64,000 nt of DNA from Rhizobium gallicum bv. gallicum R602sp. GTDB lineage: Bacteria > Pseudomonadota > Alphaproteobacteria > Rhizobiales > Rhizobiaceae. Under the pieces are notes generated by a model. That model had not been told where the DNA came from and searched no databases. It was given only the letters and a program-made list of their open reading frames with translations. A program made the translations under genes and the position numbers. The stretch lies in contig NZ_CP006879.1 in assembly GCF_000816845.1 (NCBI RefSeq), positions 310,001 to 374,000 of the forward strand, read 5' to 3'. This document shows, in pieces, positions 56,607 through 64,000 of the stretch. How positions within the stretch are numbered: the stretch's first letter is position 1; every line of letters begins with the position of its first letter.

Positions 56607-58505
56607 TTAAGGCGCGTAGCGCGGCGACTGCGCTGATCGCAGCTCGTCTGCCAACGGATTAGGCATTTGGTGTTCGGCCCTGGAGTCGCGATTGCGCTCC
56701 ATGAGCGTCCGCATGACCGAATGGGCCGGCCAAGGCTGTTCGAGAAAGGCCTGCCGCTCTTCAGTCCAAAATTCATTCGACAGCATGCGCGGCCGCAACG
56801 CCTCGAAGACTTTTTCGGTCTCTTCCCGCAGGACACGCCACAGGCTGTCGCCGAGGACTGAATATTGATCAGTTAGGCAGAGTGCGATTTCGTGGAGATG
56901 GCAGAAAAAGCACGCATAGATGAGGTAAGAGCGCACGGGCCTGATGTCGTCGTCGAAGGTCGTCGACAGAACACCCTTGACATAGCCCCTCTCTTTAGAG
57001 AGCGGCGCGAAGCTGCGGCCGTCGCCGAAGTCGCGGATCAGCAGCTTCCGCGGCTGGCCGTGACTGTCGAACAGGATGATGCTGTTCTGCTGATGCGCCT
57101 CGAAGGCAATCCCGTAGAGAAGATACATGGTGAGTGCCGGGCGAACAACGGTGCGGGCATAGCCACGGAAGAAGGCTGCGACCGTTGCCTCGCTCTCGGT
57201 GCCGTTTCTGGCGATGAGCTCACAGATCAGCGGCCGGTCGTCCAGCGGGCTTGCCGTCAGCAGCGCTGCAACGGTGACGGGTAGCAGACCATCGCAGCGT
57301 GCCAGGGCATCGACGTTGCGATACACGACCGACAGGAAACGGCCACGATGCTCGTCGCCCGTGTCCGGATGACGCAAAATAGCGCCCAACTCTTCGGTGA
57401 AGATTTCCACCTCATCGCGAAGATCATCCTCCTTTGACAGGATGTCGGAAATCCGCGTGCTGAGGCGCGGGCCCATGCGGATCCACCTTCCCTGAAGGGT
57501 GCGCTGTGCGCTCGTCATCCGGATGGCGACCGGCACTTTGACAAAGGGTCTCGGCTCCTCCGATTCCGGCAGCATTGTGCGGAACGACATGGAGGGTAGC
57601 GTCACAAGTTCCGGACCGTCCGGATCGAGAACACCGGCCTCGATTTCGGGCGCGAATTCGCGTCGCACGAAATTCTCGAGGTGCCAGGCGTGAACGGGCA
57701 GAGGCACCCAGTCCTCCGTCGCTTTGCCGCGTGCCGTCATACCGTCCGCCCAGTCGCGCCAGAGTTCGGGAAAGTTCCGGGCGAACCATTCCGAATAGCC
57801 GCCCACATGCGGCATCTTCTCCACATAGGCCCAATCGCTGCGGAGCGCCACGATGCGCAGGCGCACCCGCGCGCCGAACTCAGGCGACAATGCAACAACG
57901 TCCTCGGGGGCGAGGCCGGGCTTGGCCTTCCAGGTCGGATAGAATGGATGGCCTTCCAGCGCGCCCCATTGGTCGAGGGTCATCGCCGCGAGGTGCGGCG
58001 GCAAGTTTTCTTCGAGATAGGCGAGGAATCCAGACGCACCCGCTTGGGCGATTTGCCCCCTTAGCTCGGAGCTCCACTGTTCGCGATGGCGCCGCGCGAG
58101 AATGTCGTTACACACGCTGCTGTCGACGTCGCGCAGCAGATGCTCCAGTCCGTTGGGGGCCGGCGTAATCGCGAGAGACGGAACGACTTCGCTTATCAAG
58201 GCGGCGGGATCCTCGATCCTTTGCTGACCGCCGGTTCCATAAAGCACTTCGACCTGCCCGCGATTTTGCACTATTCCGGCGGGCGCAAGGCGCAGGTCAG
58301 TGAAATGTAGCACACGCTGCGAAGCCCAGAGGGGGAACCAAGCCTCCCGGTCATCCTTCGCCCACAGCAACGCATCTGGATCGAGCAGACGCTCAGCGAA
58401 CAGGCAGCGAACCAGCCGGTTAATTGCGTTGCGCGATGCATTCGTCAGAAGCGCGCGATCTTCACTGTGGATGGGATCCGCAGCGGAAGAGATGTTCTTA
58501 TCCAT
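56607..58505 (-). CDS. IucA/IucC family siderophore synthetase
   Basis: A 632-residue NRPS-independent siderophore synthetase, which uses ATP to join citrate or a dicarboxylic acid to an amine or hydroxylamine, as in aerobactin and rhizobactin 1021. The start at 58505 has GGAGG upstream. GHPFYPTWKAKPGL carries the conserved ATP-binding HPxxKxR-type motif (here HPFYPTWK), VPLPVHAWHLENFV and LPSMSFRTMLP lie in the middle, and the C-terminal half has the FerIV-like LYGIAFEAHQQNSIILFDS and LLIRDFGDGRSF motifs. It is an orphan: no hydroxylase, acetylase or decarboxylase partner is seen in the window. The full frame suggests it may still work with genes elsewhere. Confidence 0.9.
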   Translation of the reverse strand: MDKNISSAADPIHSEDRALLTNASRNAINRLVRCLFAERLLDPDALLWAKDDREAWFPLWASQRVLHFTDLRLAPAGIVQNRGQVEVLYGTGGQQRIEDPAALISEVVPSLAITPAPNGLEHLLRDVDSSVCNDILARRHREQWSSELRGQIAQAGASGFLAYLEENLPPHLAAMTLDQWGALEGHPFYPTWKAKPGLAPEDVVALSPEFGARVRLRIVALRSDWAYVEKMPHVGGYSEWFARNFPELWRDWADGMTARGKATEDWVPLPVHAWHLENFVRREFAPEIEAGVLDPDGPELVTLPSMSFRTMLPESEEPRPFVKVPVAIRMTSAQRTLQGRWIRMGPRLSTRISDILSKEDDLRDEVEIFTEELGAILRHPDTGDEHRGRFLSVVYRNVDALARCDGLLPVTVAALLTASPLDDRPLICELIARNGTESEATVAAFFRGYARTVVRPALTMYLLYGIAFEAHQQNSIILFDSHGQPRKLLIRDFGDGRSFAPLSKERGYVKGVLSTTFDDDIRPVRSYLIYACFFCHLHEIALCLTDQYSVLGDSLWRVLREETEKVFEALRPRMLSNEFWTEERQAFLEQPWPAHSVMRTLMERNRDSRAEHQMPNPLADELRSAQSPRYAP

Positions 58506-59290
58506 ATATGGAGCCTCCGATCGCTCTGGAGCCGCATAGTCCGAGGGAGGCGTCAGCCAGCTGCGGTGTTGGGCCTTAAACTGCAAATGGGCGACTGCAG
58601 TGTTTTCGCGGTGGCACAAAGTTCTTAGCATCGCCTGCATGAAGATCTCCGGATCGACGACCGTTCCAAGGCTCTGTGAAGAGTGAATACACATCTATCT
58701 TAACGACGACATCAAAATGGTAGGCAGTTCCTTCCGGCTCGCGATGTTGAAGATACAAAATCGGTGCCAACCGCGCAGAAAGACCATCAGAAACCAGCTT
58801 TAGCCTGTTGTTCAATGGCTTAAATGAGAGTTCAGCAAGGAGACACCGAAACGCACCGTGTCTCGGAGTCGACAAAGCCACAATAGGTGTCGGCTCCGAC
58901 GTTCCCCACGGCGGAAAGGATTTCCCCGCGGGTAGCGGCATTGATCTTTGATAATCGCCGCTAGGGGCCGCTCAACGACCACATTTATGAAAAGTATAGC
59001 GTTCAAGCAAGCGCATGGCTTGCATTTCGCGTTGGTAATACGTTCTACGGTTGCTCCCCCGGAGGCCTATCTTGACTTCCTTTTCTCTGATTTTCAGTGA
59101 GCCGTAATTTCGATTGATGTAGGCCGTTCCCCCAATAAATGATTCGGGCACGAAGCCCGCTTTTTTGCGCAGGACTTACGGCATGTTGATCCACTGTTTC
59201 GTCATCACTATTCCCGAGCCTTGCAATCGAGCTTGGATCGTCAGGTGAAGGCAGGGTCTCTGCGTTCGTTGTGTTCCGGCGTCCAATTTT
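58506..59290. other. Upstream region of the IucA/C gene
   Basis: About 785 bases without an intact gene. It should contain the iron-dependent promoter of the siderophore gene; I could not identify a clear Fur or RirA box. The copy of a diverged repeat lies at 58765-58830. A terminator-like hairpin stands at 59145. Confidence 0.4.
59145..59166 (+). terminator. Rho-independent terminator-like hairpin
   Basis: CGGGC and GCCCG form a five-base-pair stem around the loop ACGAA, followed by C and six T. This is a compact terminator pattern on the plus strand. The gene it once served is not present upstream in recognisable form. Confidence 0.45.
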
Positions 59291-60938
59291 GGCTCTGACT
59301 CAGTTTTGATGCAGTTGTGACGATGCTGCTTGCTGGTTTCCATAAAGGAATCAGCATGAGCACCAAGTTTCGCCCCTCTGATTTGGTACCAACTGGCTTC
59401 ATCGCCGAACGCATCACCCACATTGACGATGAGACCTGCATTTTGCTTTCCCGAGCCGGTGCTGCGGCGGCGTGTCCGGCATGCGGACGAATGTCGCGAA
59501 CGGTTCGAAGTCGCTATCGCCGCCAAGTCGCGGACCTTCCCCTCTCTGGGAAACGCGTCAGGCTGCTCGTGCAGACACGAAGGTTCGCTTGTGATGCCGT
59601 GCTCTGCGGCAGACAGATATTCGCTGAGCGGTTTGGCGATGTGCTGCCGCCCTATGCCAGACGAACCGGACGCCTCGAGCATGTCGTCCACCATTTGGCG
59701 CTTGCGCTTGGAGGACGCCCGGCGGCGCGTTTTGCCCAGCGGCTGATGCTTCCCCTCAGCAACGACACCTTGCTCCGCGTCATCCGCAGGCAAGGACTAC
59801 CGCCGTCGACCCCGCCCTCGGTGATTGGCATCGACGACTGGGCCTGGCGGCGCAATCATCGCTACGGCACGATCGTGTGTGACCTGGAGCGTCGGCGGCC
59901 GGTCCGTCTGCTGCCGGACCGCGAGCCGGCGACGGCGGAAGCTTGGCTGCGGCAGAATGCCCAAATCCAAATCATTGCCCGCGATCGTGGCGGCGCTTAC
60001 GGGTTGGCGGCCGCAAGGGCATTGCCCGATGCAGTGCAGGTCGCCGATCGATGGCATTTGATGGAGAATGCCAGCCGTGCGTTCCTGGATGCGGTCCGCA
60101 AATCGATGCGACAAATCCGCAAGACGCTCGGAGCAACGCGGGTCAATCCCAGGCTGCTGACCGCGGCCGAACGCCTTCAATACGAAGGCTATCTCCGGCG
60201 CGAACAGACCAACGCGGCCATCATTGCGCTGGCAAAGGACGGTGTCACGATCAAGGAAATCGTGCGCCGTACCGGTCATAGCCGCGGCTTGGTCCGCCAG
60301 GTGCTCAGAGGGCAACGAAACGATGTCTTTCGGTCACGGGAAAGCTCGTTGGAGCCATATCTCGAATGGCTCGACGCGCAATGGGCTGCCGGCAAGCGGA
60401 ACGGCACTGAGCTGTGGCGGCGTTTGAGAACTCAGGGCTTTCGTGGTTCGCGCCGGGTCGTGAGTGAATGGGCCACACGGCGGAAGCGGGCCGACAAGGC
60501 CGATGCGGAATCATTGACCCGCATTCCCTCCGGCAGGACGATTGCTCGCCTCTTAACAACCAACAGAGACAACCTGACGAAATCCGAAACCGTCACCATC
60601 GCCGCGATCGAAAGCGGCGTCCCGTTGCTCATTGCGGCTCGCGATATCATTACCGACTTCCATCTGATGGTTCGGCGCAAATTGGAAAACCAGCTCGTGC
60701 CGTGGATCGACCGCGCCCGAGACAGTCTGGTCGCCTCCTTTGGCAACGGCGTAGCGAAAGACATTCAGGCGGTTCGGGCGGCGATCGTCACACCATGGTC
60801 CAATGGGCAAACCGAAGGGCTGATCACCAAGCTCAAGCTGGTAAAGCGCGAGATGTACGGACGCGGAAAGCTTGATCTTCTTCAAGCCCGCCTGATTGGC
60901 GCAACATGAGAGAATTGCACCAAATCTGCGTCAGAGCC
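59291..60938 (+). mobile_element. ISL3-family insertion sequence
   Basis: The termini are inverted repeats: GGCTCTGACTCAGTTTTGAT at the left (59291) and, as reverse complement, GGCTCTGACGCAGATTTGGT at the right (ending 60938). The match continues to about 26 bases. AATTTT is present directly outside both ends (59285-59290 and 60939-60944), a possible short target repeat; because similar sequence (GGCGTCCAATTTT / GGCGTTCAAAATT) extends symmetrically outward, the true ends may be up to 13-20 bases further out. Confidence 0.7.
59356..60909 (+). CDS. ISL3-family transposase
   Basis: A 517-residue intact ISL3 transposase. An N-terminal zinc-finger part (CPACGRMSRTVRSRYRRQVA, then RRFACDAVLCGRQIFAERF) is followed by the DDE domain with VIGIDDWAWRRNHRYGTIVC, the second Asp in IIARDRGGAYGLAAA, DRWHLMENASRAFLDAVRKS, an HTH-like insert (GVTIKEIVRRTGHSRGLVRQ) and the C-terminal PWSNGQTEGLITKLKLVKRE with the catalytic Glu. 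The ATG at 59356 has AAAGGA upstream. Full length and open, so probably active. An old scrap of the same family lies at 14787. Confidence 0.93.
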   Translation: MSTKFRPSDLVPTGFIAERITHIDDETCILLSRAGAAAACPACGRMSRTVRSRYRRQVADLPLSGKRVRLLVQTRRFACDAVLCGRQIFAERFGDVLPPYARRTGRLEHVVHHLALALGGRPAARFAQRLMLPLSNDTLLRVIRRQGLPPSTPPSVIGIDDWAWRRNHRYGTIVCDLERRRPVRLLPDREPATAEAWLRQNAQIQIIARDRGGAYGLAAARALPDAVQVADRWHLMENASRAFLDAVRKSMRQIRKTLGATRVNPRLLTAAERLQYEGYLRREQTNAAIIALAKDGVTIKEIVRRTGHSRGLVRQVLRGQRNDVFRSRESSLEPYLEWLDAQWAAGKRNGTELWRRLRTQGFRGSRRVVSEWATRRKRADKADAESLTRIPSGRTIARLLTTNRDNLTKSETVTIAAIESGVPLLIAARDIITDFHLMVRRKLENQLVPWIDRARDSLVASFGNGVAKDIQAVRAAIVTPWSNGQTEGLITKLKLVKREMYGRGKLDLLQARLIGAT

Positions 60939-60952
60939 AATTTTGAACGCCG

Positions 60953-61024
60953 ATTGACACCCTTCCTCATGTCCGTAGCACCGCAGGCAAGGTAGACCCG
61001 AACGCCGGTCCCTGGTCCAATCAT
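60953..61024 (-). pseudogene. IS66 TnpB, N-terminal scrap
   Basis: The minus strand reads MIGPGTGVRVYLACGATDMR and KGVN, the start of IS66 TnpB, and then meets the ISL3 end. Only 24 codons remain. Its ATG overlaps the tnpA stop (ATGA), the normal IS66 arrangement. Confidence 0.8.
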
Positions 61025-61394
61025 GCTGCTTCCACCGCCCGGATGAGCTTGTCAGAACGACGGTATCCACGCCGCTGTCAAAGCGGAGGCTTCGTCCGCA
61101 GCATAGTTGCAATTCGATCATCGGCGGCAAACCGCCGGCATCTTCGCGCCTATGGGGCGGGTTCTGCACAACAGGTATGTCAACCGGAAGGAACAGGGCA
61201 TTCGGCGACGGCGCCAATAGTCCCTTCATCTTCAGCTCACGGCGCCATTTGTAAATCTGCTGCCGCGTCACATCGTGCCGGTGCGCGACTTCGGTCACCG
61301 TCGCACCATCGACCCCAACCGACATGACAATGTCGAGCTTCTTCTCATCGCTCCAACGTCGACGCCGTTCCTGTCCAAGAATATCGATCCGCAT
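61021..61394 (-). pseudogene. tnpA: IS66 TnpA, frameshifted near its end
   Basis: From the ATG at 61394 the frame reads MRIDILGQERRRRWSDEKKL, DIVMSVGVDGATVTEVAHRH and DVTRQQIYKWRRELKMKGLL: the helix-turn-helix protein TnpA of IS66. Near 61050 a single-base loss shifts the last dozen codons (VVLTSSSGRW instead of the family end VVLTSLIRAVEAA, which the other frame still encodes with its stop at 61021). The element has lost tnpC and most of tnpB. Confidence 0.82.
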
Positions 61395-61662
61395 AAACAA
61401 ATCCGCCCAAGACACGTCGCTAACGACGTCGTTAAACACGTGTCATAAGCGATTGCGAGGGCCTCTGACAGGCGGTGCCAATCGGGCGGTTACCGCTATC
61501 TGCAGGATAGTCCCGTATCGCGCCCTTCGCACTGTCAACTAACCGGTGATTAGCTTCGTCGGATGGGTTCAAGCCTGGAAAGATGAATTTGCGTTTGAAT
61601 TTCGGGACACTTTCCGAAATCCTGCAGGTCTCGCCCCGGGGAGAAGAACGCAGGAAAGCTGC

Positions 61663-62136
61663 ATGTCCGAAGTCATGAGAGCCCTCAAAAGCAGCGCCGA
61701 TCCGTTGGAAAATGATCTCGCCCGCGTGTACGATCATTGGCAAGAGGTCAAGCGAAATCGAGGCCAGCAGGCGGGCCTCGGGTATGAACCCCGAGACATC
61801 AACGCATTGGGGGCGGTTTCGGTAATTGCGAGCCGGGTCCTGAAGGTTTCTGTCGGTTTTGAAGAAGTCGACCCAAATCAGAGCTACGAAGCCCTAGTGC
61901 TGAAATACCCCGAGCGGTTTTCCGATGATGTGATCGCTGCAGCGCAGGAACGGCTAAAACTCGGTGCAAGCAAGGTGAATCAATTCCTACAGCAGGACAT
62001 TCAGTTCTTCATCAAGTCCAGCGCAATCGAGCTATTCGGAGAAAACGGCGTTCGGCCATCAGCCGAAAGTTGGGTTGGCCGCAAAGCTCACCTTCCCGAG
62101 CTTCACAGAGAGAACAGCTATGCTGAGAAATCCTAG
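61663..62136 (+). CDS. Hypothetical protein, possible defence-associated
   Basis: A 157-residue protein from the ATG at 61663 (AGGAAAG upstream): MSEVMRALKSSADPLENDLA, YDHWQEVKRNRGQQAGLGYE, then a helical ESYEALVLKYPERF-like segment. I do not recognise the family. The last 30 residues are of different character, so its C-terminus may be altered. It is followed by the HNH endonuclease region and may be its partner or the truncated first half of one larger gene. No signal peptide or membrane segment. Confidence 0.5.
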   Translation: MSEVMRALKSSADPLENDLARVYDHWQEVKRNRGQQAGLGYEPRDINALGAVSVIASRVLKVSVGFEEVDPNQSYEALVLKYPERFSDDVIAAAQERLKLGASKVNQFLQQDIQFFIKSSAIELFGENGVRPSAESWVGRKAHLPELHRENSYAEKS

Positions 62137-62384
62137 CAAAGCGCTTTCTGGGTCTCGTATGGTTGCACGAGCAGGAAAAGGACGGCGAGCGCGGGCGAGG
62201 TTTAACTGCCGTGGTCGAGTTTGGCCCCTTGCAGTTGGGATGAATTGCACTGATTTCTGATGCGATGTTTTTTGATCGCCTTGTGGGGAAAGAACTCGTG
62301 GAAGCCCACAAGGACGAGGGGAGTTTCATTTCCAGAATAGACACGAGCCGCCATAGCCGGATTTGGCCAATTTAAGATAGCGAC
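62137..62384 (+). pseudogene. Degenerate upstream part of the HNH gene
   Basis: Protein-like pieces interrupted by stops: FLGLVWLHEQEKDGERGRGL, TAVVEFGPLQLG, then after a stop MFFDRLVGKELVEAHKDEGS, FISRIDTSRHSRIWPI, another stop, and then the HNH frame. The order and character suggest one former coding region that fed into the HNH domain. Family unknown. Confidence 0.45.
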
Positions 62385-62870
62385 GTGGACGCGCTTCTGT
62401 CCGCAATCAGGCAAAAAGTCCACAAGATCGCGGAATACGAGAACCTGAGCCCCGACCCGCGTGAAGCCCTAAACCGAGAGAAGATCGAAGACACCACGGC
62501 CCTACGCCCGGTGGTCTTGCGGCGATACCAGACCGCGTTCCGGCAAGCGCTCTTGAATAAGCGCTCCAACTGCTGCGCGATAACCGGCACGAGCGAATTA
62601 TCGGTCTTCGAGGCTGCACACATCATTCCATATTCAGAGAGGTTTGCCGACCGCGACAAGCTGGAGAATGGCCTTCTGCTTAGAAGTGATATTCACAAAC
62701 TATTTGACGCGCACCTTATCTCCATCAATCCCAAGACTAAGGAAGTTGAAGTTTCTGACCGCATTGGATCATCGGACTATTTGAGCCTTCGCGCCAAAGC
62801 CATTGCGGATGATGTTTCCCCAAAGAGCCTAGATTCTCACTTCGAGAACTTTCAGAAACATCGTACATAA
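62385..62870 (+). CDS. HNH endonuclease domain protein
   Basis: A 161-residue protein, first codon GTG at 62385. The HNH nuclease fold is seen at about residues 65-115: CAITGTSELSVFEAAHIIPY (with the metal-binding His) and LENGLLLRSDIHKLFDAHLI (Asn and His). The arrangement is that of HNH modules at the C-terminus of restriction-type enzymes; such proteins are usually near 300 residues, and the stretch before the GTG looks like a decayed N-terminal part. It may still cleave DNA without its targeting half, or be a relic. Confidence 0.75.
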   Translation: MDALLSAIRQKVHKIAEYENLSPDPREALNREKIEDTTALRPVVLRRYQTAFRQALLNKRSNCCAITGTSELSVFEAAHIIPYSERFADRDKLENGLLLRSDIHKLFDAHLISINPKTKEVEVSDRIGSSDYLSLRAKAIADDVSPKSLDSHFENFQKHRT

Positions 62871-63018
62871 CCTTGGAGCACTGAAGTGGCGTCCTCCGGG
62901 TATCCATCCCATCGCCTCGTGAACTCGTGCCACCGTCGGATCAGCGTTCTGATCGTTGTCCGCAATGGGCCGATTGCAATCGTTGCTCACGTTGGAAGGT
63001 ATGCACGATCGCTATCCC

Positions 63019-64000
63019 TCAGGCCGAGTTCGGAGGAGCGATCCATGAATCCGGAACGAGTGCGTCACCATCCCGCCATTCGGCGATAGGCACGACGCCA
63101 ATGAGTTCTCCCCAAACGTCAGCGCCGGCATGGTCGAGCACAATTGCCTGCAACTGGCCCTTCGCAAGAACGATCTCGTCCGCGATGGCTGAGAACACTC
63201 CCCGGACGGCGGCAACGTCCTGATTGCGCGTTCGACCTGGCGCGTCCCGACCTGGTTTGTCAAACCCCGACGGGAAGTAGACCTGGCTTGGTTGGTCGTA
63301 CACAAGGAATCCCGGGACACAATGATCCGGAAGCTCCCTGAAGAAGCGCTGGAGCGACAGGGTTACCGCGACGTGGTAGGCGAGCCAGTTTGCGCCACTG
63401 CCGATTTCCCATAGGTAGTCCTTGCGGTCGGGATGCACGACGCGGACAGTCAGGTCGTCGATCAATACCTCAATCGGCGCATCAGGCCACTCGCCATCAA
63501 GCTTGGGCAGGATGGAGGCCGCAATTTTCGAGACATATAGCAGCGCGTTCTCGGTACGCCTGCGAACCTGCTGCTCGGAGTAAATCGCCTTCTGTTCTTC
63601 GATCAGGTCCTGCAGTCGACCAATCTCTTCCGCCTGCGTGCCACCATCCTCGGCGCGCTCGAATGTCTCGAGCGCCTGTTCCAGACGACCGAGGAAACGC
63701 TCAACTCTGTCTCTTCGGTAAGTTGCTTCCCTGACCTCGTCCGATCGGCGTTCGAGGATCGTGATCTCCTGGCGAACTGCGGCCAAGGCTTTCGTTGCCT
63801 CTTCAAGGTCCGACCTGATCCGTAGACGTTCCTTATCGAAAGAGTCGGATAGGCTCGGTTGCGTGCGCAACTGGATTTCAATTCCCGCCAGCGCCTGCAC
63901 GAGCGCGTCAATTTTCTCGCGACCATCCGCAAGCACCGCTATCGGGTCGCTGGCGGCTTCCGTCCTAGACTTGAGCCACTCCGCGATGTCCAGCCGGTCC
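63019..64000 (-). CDS. DUF3732 domain protein, C-terminal part (runs off window)
   Basis: At least 327 residues, with the frame open to the window edge, so the N-terminus is outside. A long coiled coil (about the first 180 visible residues; [40 protein letters not shown]) is followed by the hallmark DUF3732 segment: [45 protein letters not shown] and [17 protein letters not shown]. The family is SMC/Rad50-like ATPases; the conserved late motifs correspond to the ABC signature and Walker B/D-loop. Related ATPases have been placed in three-component conflict systems. With the HNH gene nearby, a defence role is plausible. Confidence 0.85.
   Translation of the reverse strand, partial: DRLDIAEWLKSRTEAASDPIAVLADGREKIDALVQALAGIEIQLRTQPSLSDSFDKERLRIRSDLEEATKALAAVRQEITILERRSDEVREATYRRDRVERFLGRLEQALETFERAEDGGTQAEEIGRLQDLIEEQKAIYSEQQVRRRTENALLYVSKIAASILPKLDGEWPDAPIEVLIDDLTVRVVHPDRKDYLWEIGSGANWLAYHVAVTLSLQRFFRELPDHCVPGFLVYDQPSQVYFPSGFDKPGRDAPGRTRNQDVAAVRGVFSAIADEIVLAKGQLQAIVLDHAGADVWGELIGVVPIAEWRDGDALVPDSWIAPPNSA

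Noticed and set aside
59317..59355. Earlier ATG for the ISL3 transposase
   Set aside because: The ATG at 59356 has the better ribosome site and matches the family start; the earlier one lies close to the terminal repeat.
1..64000. CRISPR array, tRNA, rRNA or repABC origin
   Set aside because: No regularly spaced repeats, no cloverleaf or rRNA-like sequence, and no RepA/RepB/RepC motifs were seen on reading through.

Overview
The window looks like an accessory replicon, probably a large plasmid or a plasmid-like island, of a member of the Rhizobiaceae (Rhizobium, Ensifer or relatives). The reasons are high-GC coding sequence of alphaproteobacterial style, many insertion sequences of the IS66, IS110, IS630, IS5, IS30 and ISL3 families, a UPF0262 gene, dipeptide-type ABC transporters with Tat-type binding proteins, and second copies of central-metabolism genes (citrate synthase, isocitrate lyase, malate synthase). 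I see no rRNA, tRNA, replication genes or CRISPR array.

Layout. 1-5.3 kb: IS66 inserted in an IS110 remnant, a malate synthase relic, an ATP-grasp ligase and a second IS110 wreck. 5.4-14 kb: M20 amidohydrolase, IS5 remnant with a 114-aa follower gene, RpiR regulator divergent from a class III aminotransferase and a carboxymuconolactone-decarboxylase-like gene, a decayed ABC locus and a C45 acyltransferase-like gene. 14-15.2 kb: IS wreckage and a 105-bp element with 18-bp inverted ends. 15.4-24.2 kb: a peptide-type ABC system (binding protein, permease relic, a 33-codon binding-protein remnant, then permeases and ATPases) ending in a gamma-glutamyltransferase-like gene. 25-28.5 kb: Lrp regulator, class IV aminotransferase, kbl. 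28.6-32.1 kb (minus strand): glycine riboswitch, dadA-like oxidoreductase, wrecked glcB, frameshifted glcG. 32.7-37.3 kb: scoA-scoB-thiolase-UPF0262-glutamate dehydrogenase. 38.4-43.2 kb: citrate synthase, a small gene and isocitrate lyase, divergent from an XRE/ScfR regulator. 43.8-50.7 kb: a complete ABC operon ending in a CapA-like gene. 51-61.4 kb: IS630, ABC exporter, IS30 relics around a class III alcohol dehydrogenase relic, an orphan IucA/IucC siderophore synthetase, ISL3 and an IS66 relic. 61.6-64 kb: possible defence genes (HNH, DUF3732).

The main finding is that one ABC-transporter family occurs at four places (about 12.4, 15.5, 18.6 and 43.8 kb) in different stages of decay. A 3,861-bp block carrying both permeases and both ATPases is repeated almost perfectly at 18655-22515 and 45394-49254; I saw one silent base difference. 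The two complete copies end in different enzymes, a gamma-glutamyltransferase-like protein and a CapA-like protein. Both families are known from gamma-glutamyl or poly-gamma-glutamate metabolism, which suggests, as inference only, import and processing of gamma-glutamyl or N-acyl peptides together with the nearby M20, C45, ATP-grasp and aminotransferase genes.

The second theme is C2 metabolism. A tandem glycine riboswitch stands before an operon that should turn glycine or D-amino acids into glyoxylate and then malate. Its malate synthase has been destroyed by a deletion, a small internal inversion and frameshifts, while isocitrate lyase and citrate synthase nearby are intact.
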